From Reticulitermes lucifugus (lineage: Eukaryota > Arthropoda > Insecta > Blattodea > Rhinotermitidae): 29,948 nucleotides of DNA. Below the pieces are notes generated by a model. It was not told the origin of the DNA, did no database searches, and saw only the letters and a list, made by a program, of their open reading frames with translations. Of this stretch, positions 1-9,290 are shown in pieces. Position 1 is the first letter of the stretch; every line of letters begins with the position of its first letter. The stretch covers positions 15,052 through 44,999 of the forward strand of contig JAKCWW010002781.1 of NCBI GenBank assembly GCA_026260175.1. Direction: 5' to 3'. The translations under genes and the position numbers were made by a program.

Positions 1-788
1 TAATGAAAGAAACGTGCGAGTGTGCTTGGCAGGCTGTTTATTAAAGCCCCCCCCCCCGTAAGTATTTTTTTTGCTAAGTTTCTGTTTTATGGTAAGTCTG
101 GGTACACTTTTTTTGTTTCACATATTATGAAACATACTGGAGCATATGATGAATAAAACAGAGCTCTTGTGTTCTCTTTGCGTCTCTCACACACATGAAA
201 CAGGACGTGTTTAGTGTGCTGATAAGGAAGCTGGTAAGCTTATATAACTTTGAGTCACGTTTTCTGGGTTACTACGATGAAAGTTATCAAGGAAACCGAT
301 TGCTTTAATAGCTATCGCCAACGAAAGCAAGTTTGGATAATTAAAATCTACTTTATGCAGTAGCTTAAGTAGCTAAGGCATAATATAAAAGCACAGATCT
401 GTTATACGGACATTCTGGTGTGTGAGATATATTGTTCACGCTCCCTACGAACTAAACACACGTGTTTCTTAACAAATTTAATATTACTAAATCCACTATG
501 ATTGCAATTTTTTTTAATCGGATTTCGCTTAAATTAAATCTAGTTCAGCTTTCACTGAACACGGACTTTAATTCAAATGCATGAAATAACGTAGTCGGGA
601 ATGCCAGCTTATTACAAGCATCAAGAAGGAAGCAGTTGTGCAAGTACGAGTATAAGAACTCGGTTTTACCACTGAAATCTCTGTACATGAGAGTGAGTGG
701 GTCGCTTGTTTCTGTGTCAAGGCCGAGCGCTCGCTCCATGTGTCTCTAGTGTGCGTGGAACTGGTCGGGCCGCTCTATGAGAAACACT
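1..788. other. Non-coding flank downstream of ASH
   Basis: AT-rich sequence with no supported gene. It contains a homopolymer C run at 47-57 and a plus-strand donor-like ATGGTAAGTC near 90. The only open frames are short and lack recognisable features. Confidence 0.6.
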
Positions 789-794
789 TTTATT
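789..794 (-). terminator. Candidate poly(A) signal AATAAA for ASH
   Basis: The minus strand reads AATAAA about 115 bases past the ASH stop codon. This gives a short, plausible 3' UTR. If the splice-donor-like site at 819 is used, this signal would lie inside an intron and a more distal site would be needed. Confidence 0.4.
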
Positions 795-810
795 ATATAA
801 TGGAAATTGG

Positions 811-822
811 CTTACTTACCGT
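811..822 (-). promoter_or_regulatory. Strong 5' splice-site match downstream of the ASH stop
   Basis: The minus strand reads ACG|GTAAGTAAG with the junction between 820 and 819. This is close to a perfect metazoan donor consensus, about 90 bases after the stop. It could mark a 3' UTR intron or may be fortuitous. I could not identify a convincing partner acceptor at lower coordinates. Confidence 0.3.
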
Positions 823-909
823 TTCTTCTCTCGCCCATTCTTCTCTGTCTACCAGATGGATGTCCCGTCTCGACCGGTTGGTTCCCACACCGAGCGCTAG
901 GAGCAACCG

Positions 910-1947
910 TCACTGGCTCTGTTGCCACCACGAGATAACGTCCAACAGTTCCTCATCTTCAGGACTCATCGGTTCATAGTTCTCGTAGTTTTCTTGTTGG
1001 TACACTGATGTTGGTGCATATGAAGACACGGCGGAACCCGAACCTTCTGACGCGTATGAAGGCGTCGGTGATGACGACGCTTCTGAGCAAGGCGGAGAGA
1101 GTGAGGAGCCCGTGAGGGTTGCCTGTTGCTGCATAAGCAAAGGGTGAGTGCTCCCTGATGTGTGGTGAACGAAGTGTTGTGTTCCAACCGGCAGCGTTGT
1201 GGTCGTCGTAAGTATAGTCACAGACGACTCTGGACTGCTGGAATAGTACCCTGTTTCATTTGTCGTCGTCGTCAGGACCGAGGACATCGCCTCGTTTGTT
1301 GAGGAAGTCGTAGAGGACGTTTCGGCAGCGTGGTCGTCCAGCAGCTGCTGAAGACTTCTGATGTACTCCACCGCCATTCTCAAAGTCTCGACTTTACTAA
1401 GTTTCTTGCTAGTGCCGCGACCTCCCGATCCGCTACCGGCCCCGGCAGAAGATGACAGGGCCGCGGCTACTGACAGGGGAATGTGAGATCGTAGGGTAGC
1501 AAATCCGTTGTTGACCTGTTTCACCCTGTTCCTCTCCCTTGCGTTTCGACGTGCTACCGACGCTGGCTGATGTCCGGGCAGACCGGAATAAGTGAGATGC
1601 GTGTTGTGAGAGAAGTTTATCCGTCGTTTACACCTCAGTGTGTCCGCTGTATTGGTAGATGAGGTGGACATGTTTACGACGACACTGGTTCTGCTAGTGT
1701 CTGCAGACGAGGTTGAGGCAGGAGTGACTGCCCTTTTTTGTTGGACGAGAACAGTCTTTGCGGTGGTAGTAGGATGTTGAAGTGGGGAGGGTAGAATATG
1801 TGATGACTGGTGCTGGGTGCCTGATGTTCCCGTCGTTGTGACGATGACACAAGGGCTGGACGCTGAAGTAGATGGCTGAACTAAATTTGTCATCGTCTTC
1901 TGCTGAGGCCCGAGTGTCATAACGCTTAAAGTCGTAGCGGCTGCCAT
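910..1947 (-). CDS. ASH: Achaete-scute homolog, proneural bHLH transcription factor (345 aa)
   Basis: This is a nuclear bHLH activator of the achaete-scute family. Family members bind E-boxes as heterodimers with Daughterless/E proteins and commit ectodermal cells to neural precursor fate. What is seen: a Ser/Thr-rich N-terminus (about 1-110); a basic region with [16 protein letters not shown] (about 132-147); helix 1 to about 160; a long Ala/Gly/Ser loop (about 161-181); helix 2 with [19 protein letters not shown] (about 182-200); a Ser/Thr-rich linker; and the C-terminal [11 protein letters not shown] motif diagnostic of the family. The open frame runs upstream to 1977 but begins there with GTG; the first ATG is at 1947 and is my start, with G at +4. 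The stop TGA is at 912-910. The coding region is intronless, as is usual for insect ASH genes. Base composition is richer in GC than the flanks. I cannot tell which paralogue (ac, sc, l'sc, ase) it is; the lack of extra asense-type motifs suggests a general ASH. Confidence 0.93.
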   Translation of the reverse strand: MAAATTLSVMTLGPQQKTMTNLVQPSTSASSPCVIVTTTGTSGTQHQSSHILPSPLQHPTTTAKTVLVQQKRAVTPASTSSADTSRTSVVVNMSTSSTNTADTLRCKRRINFSHNTHLTYSGLPGHQPASVARRNARERNRVKQVNNGFATLRSHIPLSVAAALSSSAGAGSGSGGRGTSKKLSKVETLRMAVEYIRSLQQLLDDHAAETSSTTSSTNEAMSSVLTTTTNETGYYSSSPESSVTILTTTTTLPVGTQHFVHHTSGSTHPLLMQQQATLTGSSLSPPCSEASSSPTPSYASEGSGSAVSSYAPTSVYQQENYENYEPMSPEDEELLDVISWWQQSQ

Positions 1948-1965
1948 CTGCTGAAATGCGAAGGT
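1948..1965 (-). promoter_or_regulatory. Splice-acceptor-like site immediately before the ASH ATG
   Basis: The minus strand reads CTTCGCATTTCAG|CAGATGG, placing an AG three bases before the start codon. The pyrimidine tract is modest. It would allow an upstream exon to be joined to the ASH coding exon. Alternatively the leader is continuous. Confidence 0.25.
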
Positions 1966-1966
1966 A

Positions 1967-1999
1967 CTAAACCACACTTGCAGAATTCACGGAGTTCAT
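1967..1999 (-). CDS. Possible upstream ORF (10 codons) in the ASH leader
   Basis: If transcription starts upstream of 2000 without splicing, the leader contains ATG at 1999-1997 followed by ten codons and a TAG at 1969-1967, about 20 bases before the ASH start. Short upstream ORFs can lower translation of regulatory genes. There is no evidence of use beyond position. Confidence 0.2.
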   Translation of the reverse strand: MNSVNSASVV

Positions 2000-2205
2000 A
2001 ATCTACAGCTCCGAACTGTTCAATAAATGTTCTCACACTGAAGTCGTGTTTCCATAACAAGCAACTATCACGCCGGTCAGTGATAAGGCCTCAGCCACAG
2101 AGTTTGATTGATAACCGTTCTTTGCAAGTCACAGTACCAAACAGCCTACACCACTGTCACACTGTTAGAACGAAGTCTACAACCGTTATCAAAGAACCTG
2201 ACGCA

Positions 2206-2219
2206 GACAGCATATATAC
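2206..2219 (-). promoter_or_regulatory. Possible TATA box for ASH
   Basis: The minus strand reads CGTATATATGC about 260 bases upstream of the ASH ATG, in the right orientation and at a plausible distance for a short leader. An arthropod initiator-like TCAGTG at 2042-2037 is not at the expected spacing from it, so the pair does not form a convincing core promoter. Confidence 0.25.
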
Positions 2220-2900
2220 GACCTTCCACCTTCGGTAGCAACTCCCGAAATGCTGCTATACGCTCTGTTACACTGGTCTATGTATTAAAACCAACCTCTC
2301 CCCCGTTCCCCCTTCACATAAAGTAACCCCTCCTCCTTGTTCCAGCCTCACAGTTTTTTCCTCTATTCTGTTCCCTACTTTCAGACCTTCCCCCTCTCTC
2401 ACATTATACACAACTTCCCCTCTTGTATACCAATACTACAAAAAATGTTTTGCTCTCTCACTCTGATATTCGTCTATCTTTGTCTGCTCCTCACTCATCC
2501 CATCTCAACAATGAAGTAGTGGATGCTGGATTCCCTCCTGGCCCTCCGCCCTTGTATACACATAGCTGAGCTGTACTTTGATGTTGGAGGGAGGGGTATT
2601 TTTCAGGGGCAGCTATTGTAGTGTGCATGTGCTCAGGCGGTTAGGTCCGGTTTACTGAAGGACGGTATTGTGGGGAAAGTTTATTTCACACGCACTGCAA
2701 ATATCTGCAGGCACATCTTACACTTTTGAAAGTTAAGTCGGACTTGCACCAACCTGTGATTATTACCGTTAATCACAACTGGTTTTACTGTGAATAATTT
2801 GCGTGGTGAAAATAAGATGTTCGTGCAAAATGTGGGTCTGGAAACCTGAAGAAATCCAAGATGGTAGGCGTAGATGAGAGGATAACACTAAAATGGACCC

Positions 2901-2902
<2 letters not shown>

Positions 2903-2934
<32 letters not shown>
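2903..2934. repeat. (AT)n microsatellite
   Basis: About fifteen uninterrupted TA dinucleotides, read directly from the sequence. Confidence 0.95.
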
Positions 2935-2937
<3 letters not shown>

Positions 2938-4092
2938 GCATGGTGTGAACTGAATTAAGCTGGTTCAGAATAGGGCAACGTTGGTGGCATTTTGGCTACC
3001 GTAAATAACATTTGGGTTTCATGAAGAGAAAGAATTTGTTGAGTAGTTCCGTTTCAGATTTTATAGGAATGCCCTTTACCATGTAATTGCTTAATTCTTC
3101 TGATCAAGTTATTTGTCGAAGTACATAATCCGGCCAACACCCTTACGGTGTGCATTAATCAATAAACTATATTCACTCCCTACACACTATACCAAGGGTC
3201 AGTAATTCACTGCGCTAACCCGTTCAAAACAGCTGTGGTGCTGACCCAGTCTCCTGTTCAATATTCGCCACGTTGTTTCTCCCTGACTGTGAAGAAGCTG
3301 GAAAGGGAATTTGGTCATTCACGTCCTTACAGTGCTGAGGATTAGAATGCTTGGAGCTGCACCTCCACAAATCGCACATGAAACAAGCGGGAATTAAAGT
3401 GAATGGCATGTGAGATGTGTGATTGAAGTCATAGGAAAATTACAATTTAGATTTAAATAAATCTGTTAATTAATTTCGGTAATATGTTAGTATTAAATGC
3501 TGAGACAGTAAATATAATTGGTTTGGATCTGTAGAAGATCTGTGAAGTTATTAACTTAATAAATGTGCTCTAAAAGTGCTGTAATATTGCTGCATGGCTT
3601 CGAAAAATACTTTTAATAAACTTACAAAGCACGAAGCCCGAGTCTGACCCACCCTTTGTTTATTTAATGAGACTTTCAGTTGCATTAGTCATATTCAGAA
3701 TCGAATGTGAAGGGACAAATACCCAGGCGGCGATGTTTGGTGCACCTGATTTAAAACCGCGTTTCCGAGCGTGTAAATAAACTTCATGGTTGCACTGTAA
3801 TCTCTTTTCCCTGACGAAGGTACGATATCCTGACCTTGGATCAGTTATACACAGTTCCGACTGAGGTTTAATGCGGTTTTCCTCTTTGTCTCTAGCCATA
3901 TGTGGTAGCACAGAGTGTCTTGTTTAAAGCGGAGCTGAGTAAGACCGAGCAGCGGTCGTCGTCGGTCCCTGCGGCAAAAGCGCCTGAGCCCACACGCACT
4001 TGCAATAGGAACACAACTAATTGAGGTTTAACGTTTTCACAGCGGTGACCGTAAGATTTACCATATTACTGGGTGTGACAGCGTGTAGTGTG

Positions 4093-4192
4093 GTGGAAGT
4101 GTACCGACGTTTCAGAAGAACCTGCTGCTTCCATCATCAGGGTATATGAATGAGTCTCACTAGATTCATCTGAAACTTCGGTACACTTCCAC
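4093..4192 (-). repeat. Fold-back element with hammerhead-like core (locus 1)
   Basis: Two 22-bp arms (4093-4114 and 4171-4192) are inverted copies differing at one base. On the minus strand the interior reads CUGAUGA (4140-4134), then GGAAG and CUUCU able to pair as stem II, then GAAAC and GUC (cleavage-type triplet, 4108-4106). The flanking UACC and GGUA can pair as stem I. This is the arrangement of a type I hammerhead ribozyme with a minimal, palindromic ACGU stem III. One extra U sits between CUGAUGA and stem II, which is not canonical, so activity is unproven. Confidence 0.55.
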
Positions 4193-4214
4193 TAGACTAC
4201 AAGGTATGAGTCCA

Positions 4215-5080
4215 GGAGACAACAATCTTAAAAGTAATGGACTTACTCTATTCGTTTGCAATTAATGAACATTACGACTAGTATTTGAATAAAATAGCGT
4301 TGCGATGGTTTCAACAGCAAAACAGACTATCTGAAAACACACACAGTATAATTTCCTTACAATTAGGTCAACATTCTTCCTTTCCCTCTTCTGCATATTC
4401 GCACCCTATCAATAAAAGTATCCCCTTTCAAATTCTGGCCGATCGCACGTTTGCATGTGATATTTGTTAAACAACATAAGAAACAACGCAATAGGCTTAT
4501 ATGTTCTGACTTTTTATAAAAGAAAGGAATGCAGCGTTTAGGAAGAAAAATATTTCCGCTCTCTTATCATGTTGATAAGTGCTTGCTATTAGGGCAGGCA
4601 GCTGAGGTTAAGAAGATACCGAAAAACGACGGTGATTATCGAATCAGAGAGACTGGAAATGGCGCATTCCATGACGTAGTACACGGACTCTACCAAGGCA
4701 TATTTTTGCATTGAAGATGCCATATGGTTTCACAGTACACGCTTATGTGTAATTTCATTAACACGCATAACACAGGTACGACTTTCCCTGCACTGAGTTT
4801 CACGAAACTCAAAAATGTTTAACAGCAGTACGTGCAGATGTAATACCTAATGTCACCTAAATCCGACAATGAATGTGGAAAGTAACGGTAGAATTTTATT
4901 TACGCTCTCAAGTAAATTTTGGCTTTCACGGTGCCGATTTTTACGAAACCGGACTTGGTTTTATGCGTATGTCTCCGATACAGAAGTTTATCGAAATCCG
5001 AAAAAAAAAAATTAGCAAAATGCAGGCAAAGTTCATTTACGCCCTTAAATAAAGTATAGAAATTTGTAGAAGTGTCGCTG
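4215..5080. other. Intergenic DNA, nothing recognised
   Basis: AT-rich sequence with short chance frames only, such as 4285-4470 and 4529-4714, neither with a recognisable domain. An A-run lies near 5000. Confidence 0.5.
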
Positions 5081-5139
5081 TGCCCTCCAAGAAGGCGTAC
5101 ATAGGGTGGAGATTTACAGTTGCACTGACTCTAACCTCG

Positions 5140-5315
5140 GTAGTAGAAGAAGGTGATTTGTCAGCCTCACGGCCCGGCCGCATTTCCGCGGAAAAGGAGC
5201 CCCCGGCAACCATTAATAGGAGGTTGAGTGTGCATCAGAGCTGGTCTGGACACTATGGGGAAGAGAAAAGTCTGTTGACTGATTGCGAGTGGCACCACGA
5301 TTGCGCGGCTGACTT
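5140..5315 (-). mobile_element. Old SINE copy, same family as 25.6 and 28.9 kb
   Basis: The reverse complement aligns by eye with the bodies of the SINEs at 25442-25728 and 28803-29060. Shared blocks include the CGGCCGC block, the NRRL-coding block around 5215, and a GGGGAAGAGAAAA block around 5260. It is strongly diverged and the tRNA-like head with box A and box B is no longer clear. Orientation is minus. Confidence 0.5.
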
Positions 5316-5523
5316 CTTGATACAGGCCTAATGATCATTCGAATGATGAATGTTGTCCCGTCTGCTAGACCTAAATCACTTTGCTTCTACTTCGTTCTAT
5401 ACAAGGATATAGAAATTAGTTGCCAATTACAGCTGCAAATGTTTGAGTTACATGGTTTGTGTCAGCAGATACATTGTACGGTGGGCCGTCGTTTGAAATA
5501 TTGTAGTAGACAGATAATAATGT

Positions 5524-5702
5524 AAACGATGTGCACTTGAAGATTGGATTGATCTGGGTCAGGATAGGGACAGGTGGAGGGCTCTTGTGAATGCGGGAAT
5601 AAACCTTTGGGTTCCATAAAATGCGGGGAATTTCTTGACTGGCTGAGGACCTGTTAGCTTCTCAGGTAGGTTCTGGCCCATGGTGTTAGTTAGTTAGTTT
5701 GA
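5524..5702 (+). mobile_element. 5'-truncated non-LTR retrotransposon (LINE) tail
   Basis: From 5542 the plus strand encodes an open segment beginning [19 protein letters not shown] and ending NLWVP with stop TAA at 5617-5619. This matches the well-known C-terminal end of insect non-LTR reverse transcriptases (AQDRDxWRAxVxxxxNLRVP). A short 3' UTR follows and ends in tandem TTAG units at about 5687-5700. The rest of the element is missing, as expected from 5' truncation during target-primed reverse transcription. The exact clade is not determinable here. Confidence 0.7.
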
Positions 5703-5920
5703 TATGCACTTGACACATTTTGATGTATCGGTTGTGCATTTTGTGCAAGAAACGCATCACGAAAATAATTCTTCATGGTTGGAATTAATGTGTTATTGCG
5801 TAGGTCGACTTCCTTCTAATGAGTTCTGCAAAACATGTTTCTGCAGTATATGAGCAAAAGCCTTGGGAAAGAAAGAAGCGAGACAAAGTGAGGGACTGTC
5901 GGCGGCAGTGGCGGCAAGCC

Positions 5921-5957
<37 letters not shown>

Positions 5958-6215
5958 CAGAACAGCAGTGGAAGCACCGGCACCCCGCATCAACCCGCAA
6001 CAGTCTACCTTCTCAAGTTTACCTGACGAGACGGCCAGAACTCCAAATTCAGAGCAACAACGGCGAATAGAGCGGCAGGCGGTGCTGAACGATCACCGTA
6101 CGACCGCTTCTCAGATCTGTTGCTAACTTCGCTGAATCCCATCATTTGGCTTATTACGATTTGAATGTCTCACCGCGGTGACTATGAAGTGACGATTACC
6201 GCCTGTTGGAATGAA
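5703..6215. other. Intergenic, with (GA)n tract
   Basis: No gene supported. Frames on both strands around 5785-6070 owe their length to the GA repeat. Confidence 0.5.
5923..5955 (+). repeat. (GA)n microsatellite
   Basis: About sixteen GA dinucleotides, read directly. Confidence 0.95.
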
Positions 6216-6226
6216 TGTGACACTGG

Positions 6227-6302
6227 GTAGTCTGGGGGAGTCTTCAGGGTAGATGGAGGCAGCACGCTCCTCCGAAACATCGGTAAATTCCTATCAGACT
6301 AC
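6227..6302 (+). repeat. Fold-back element with decayed hammerhead-like core (locus 2)
   Basis: Outer GTAGTCTG (6227-6234) pairs with CAGACTAC (6295-6302). Inside, GGAGG and CCUCC form a clean stem II followed by GAAAC-AUC-GGUA. The CUGAUGA block has decayed to a UAGAUGG-like form. The ACTACACGC sequence after the arm is also seen beside locus 1, supporting a common family. Confidence 0.45.
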
Positions 6303-6332
6303 ACGCCGTAATATACCAGAAGAATACGTTAT

Positions 6333-6362
6333 TTAATAATAATAATAATTATTATTATTATT
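6333..6362. repeat. (AAT)n/(ATT)n palindromic microsatellite
   Basis: A TAA run switches to a TTA run, giving an inverted trinucleotide repeat. Confidence 0.9.
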
Positions 6363-6914
6363 CAGTTTAATTTGCCATAATCATCATAATCATTCGTTCT
6401 GTTGTGTACTTTGTTAGCATGGTGTACCATGTAAGAAGCACAGTTCGTACGATCTCAGTTTACGCGTGATCGAACCCGAACCTTCGAAAACGGTTTTATG
6501 TGGCACTGTTATATTTTTGAATAAAATTTTGCCTGAGTATGTGGTGCCTCTATGTCTTAGCTGGATGAGAGCTGGCAGAATGACGTGTCAGTTAGTGTTT
6601 TGGATATTTAAACTGGTGTTTGGGCGTTGATATACAGTTCCAATTCGTTTGGGGTTATCAACTATTCCGGCCTAAAACATTTTGATTTTCCTCGATATAT
6701 CCAGACGAATCTCGAAATGGGTCACCGCCTGCTTGGTCTCATAACCACTGCCTCATTGGATATTTGATAGCACCAAACTTCTGCAATTGATATAACGTAG
6801 TTAAGTAACAAAGAATCACTTCAATCTATTTTGCCGATTGGTTTAGAGATCTCTTAGTATGCTTAATTATGCTTGATAATATTCATCGTCTTCGTCATCG
6901 CTGTTGTTGATGCT

Positions 6915-6945
6915 GTTGTTGCTGTTTCTCGTAAACAGCAACAAC
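6915..6945. repeat. Perfect 13-bp hairpin
   Basis: GTTGTTGCTGTTT (6915-6927) is followed by a 5-base loop and its exact reverse complement (6933-6945). It lies in a CTG/GTT-rich patch. Confidence 0.8.
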
Positions 6946-7039
6946 ATTATCATAAATATACGTGGGTCTACGTGTAAAGTGTCTGTTATTCCTGTCCGAT
7001 TTTAGCCCAACTCGAATTTGTTAGACACATTTTTAGTAA

Positions 7040-7165
7040 ACTCTCCTGTATAAAGTTTTACAAACATTCGTTCAGTGGGAGCCTAGTTGCTTCATTCGGA
7101 CAGACAGAGAGACAGAGGGACAGGCATAACGAAGCTAATAGACGCTTTAAGCAATTGTTTTTCGT
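7040..7165 (+). repeat. Dispersed repeat with GGACAGAC core, copy 1
   Basis: Contains CAGTGGGA (7073), a CGGACAGACAGAG tract and ACGAAGCTAATAGACGCTTT (about 7129-7148). The same ordered blocks recur at 12.6 kb (plus) and 11.2 kb (minus). No coding potential is seen. It is likely the 3' part of a retroelement or a non-autonomous repeat. Confidence 0.5.
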
Positions 7166-9130
7166 AGTCGCCTAAAAACGAGCTTCAGCCTGTCCTTTGC
7201 TAACATTTGCCTGAAAGGAAACTGTACGGATAATTGTGAGCGATGTTAATAATGAACAATAATTAAATTTTAAATAAAGAAAATTTCGAGAATTTTTCAA
7301 CCCCTTTTATAATACTATACAGCAGTGGTTTCATCTGCGTGAGTCCGATGTCGCCTTGAGCCACGATCGGCCATTGCAAAAGCTGTGCGAATTCACATTG
7401 CTTCTCGACAGTATTTCTGCTGCAGTTATCGCTTTTTGTAACGAGTCAAGTGCGAATTTATTTACAGCGGTTACTGAGTTTGCAATAGTGTCTTGTGATT
7501 GTATAGATTCTTACTTAACAGATCCTAAAATAAAGTATCTTACACAGGTAGACGAAGGTTTTTCTTTTTGCATTTAAGAAGGGCTCCTCGTATTCGAAAT
7601 ATTTGAGCTGTGCTACGTAGCTTAAAAACATTCATGGAAAATAGCTTTAGGTCTCTTCCGTCATCGACCGGCAGTCGGACACAAGCGACAAATACTTCGA
7701 GGGTCCTGTCTTGTCTCGCTTTTTCTTTCTTGTTTTTGATTGCCCAGTAACTAAGTCTTATAATACTGTATGTCTATTAGAGTAGTCATGTGACATTGAT
7801 AAATAATGTTGAGTATTGGTTTGTTTAACAGATAAAATTTCTCATCTAAATTAATTATAGCTAACCCCAACTTTAAGTAGTTCGGAATCCATCAAGTGTA
7901 AATAATCATAAAATTTGCAGTTTGGACATTAAATTGAACGTTTCATGCCAGTGAGAGGAACGTTTGTTCAAATTGTGACGTAACGGATATCAACGTGTTC
8001 CTTTTGATATTGTTAACTAAATAATTCGATTTGGTAGTCTCGGAAGTTTACATAATTGTAATTGCTTTAAAAGTGGAAGGTGCCTTTTTGCATAACGACG
8101 AATTTCATTTCCTTCAAATGTTCTTCTGTAGATTACAGAATTTCTTACGGGTTTGTAACCAAACATTCAAGTGAAGTCATATTTTCTTTGCCTTAACAGT
8201 GTCAGAATTTAAGACATAACCTGTCTGAATATTATAAAAACACTTCTGCAGGGAAGTTAATTAATTAACGCAGCTCCGTCGAATAGAAAATTACCGATGC
8301 AAAAATCACAGCATTATGTTACTGGCCTACACTAATAACAGTGAACTGCTGTGCGTGACGATAAAGCTTACAAAATGACAATTTATACTTCTTTTACTGA
8401 TTCGATTGTTTAAAGTATTACGTAATTACGAAGGCAGACTGAAGTGTATCTGAGGGCATAACACTGTAACATATTCGTAATCATGTGCTCACAAGTTACA
8501 TCGCGCTTCACAATTTAGGAGTCTGCTGTAGCAGGCATACTAACACTTATTCTATTTCGGTGGTAATGGCGCAGATTACCAGCGTCGATTACATCAGGCC
8601 TTGTTTAGGACATATCCACCATTAACCTTACTCCAGAATGACACAAATCCATTGGCTCTTAATTCCCCCTCCCGTAAATAATCAACGGAATTTCAACCAT
8701 ACGTTTCGAGATACAGTGTTTTTAGTGGGTAGCAATGAAGGTTTCATTTATTTTTCCGCCACTAACAAAAGTGATATCAAAATGTTTGAAGATTTTCTAC
8801 GTGAATTTGCTTTATTGTAAGCTCAAGTGACGTCCCAAACCTATATGAAGGGGCTGTCGTTTTTTAAAAATTATGATAAGTTCAGACGTATTTTGCCTCA
8901 CACACGAATAAAGTTTACTATAATAAAATAATTTTCGTAACACATATTTGGGCTTAAGAAATAATTAAATAGAATAAAGATAAATTTATTTTGTAGGACA
9001 TCGGTGTCGGCCTATGTATAATGAAAATTGTTAGTTCTGTTAGTATCAAATTTTCTTCATTTGGAGTTACGAAGGTGTAACCTAAGTTAATGTAAGTAGG
9101 CATTGAAATGATCCAAACGGAACTTAAATC
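7166..9130. other. Intergenic DNA, nothing recognised
   Basis: AT-rich, with short open frames only. The frame at 7356-7577 starts on TTG rather than ATG and has no recognised domain. Confidence 0.5.
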
Positions 9131-9135
9131 AGGAA

Positions 9136-9290
9136 TAATGTTATGGACAGGGCACTTGCAATGAATCGGGGGAATGAGAAATTCGTACTCCGTCTGAAAT
9201 CCTGAAAGGAAGACTACATCGGAAACCCAGGCGTAGATCGGGGAATAATATTCAAACGGATTTAATGTATTTTCATAAGTTGAAGGGCAG
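9136..9290 (+). mobile_element. Fossil LINE reverse-transcriptase C-terminal fragment
   Basis: Across two frames the plus strand gives WTGH, then GMRNSYSV, then KGRLHRKPRRRSGNNIQTDL. This matches the order of the conserved WAGHxARM, MRNxYxV and GRPRRRWxDNI segments near the end of insect non-LTR reverse transcriptases. Stops and at least one frameshift interrupt it, so it is a dead copy. Confidence 0.6.

Larger units (their letters stand above)
2000..4080. other. Upstream flank of ASH, no other gene seen
   Basis: This should hold the 5' regulatory DNA of ASH. A pyrimidine-rich patch runs from about 2290 to 2500. I recognise no coding exon. The short minus frame at 3660-3911 lacks any family signature and is probably chance. 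Confidence 0.5.

Noticed and set aside
966-1187. Second minus-strand frame inside ASH
   Set aside because: It is a shadow frame of the ASH coding region with no signature of its own.
1948-1977. Ten-residue N-terminal extension of ASH
   Set aside because: The extended frame opens with GTG; the first ATG is at 1947, and a splice-acceptor-like sequence lies in between.
5785-6070. Open frames on both strands around the GA tract
   Set aside because: Their length comes from the dinucleotide repeat, which has no stops in these frames.
7356-7577. 73-codon plus-strand frame
   Set aside because: It opens on TTG, matches no family I know and has no splice or promoter context.
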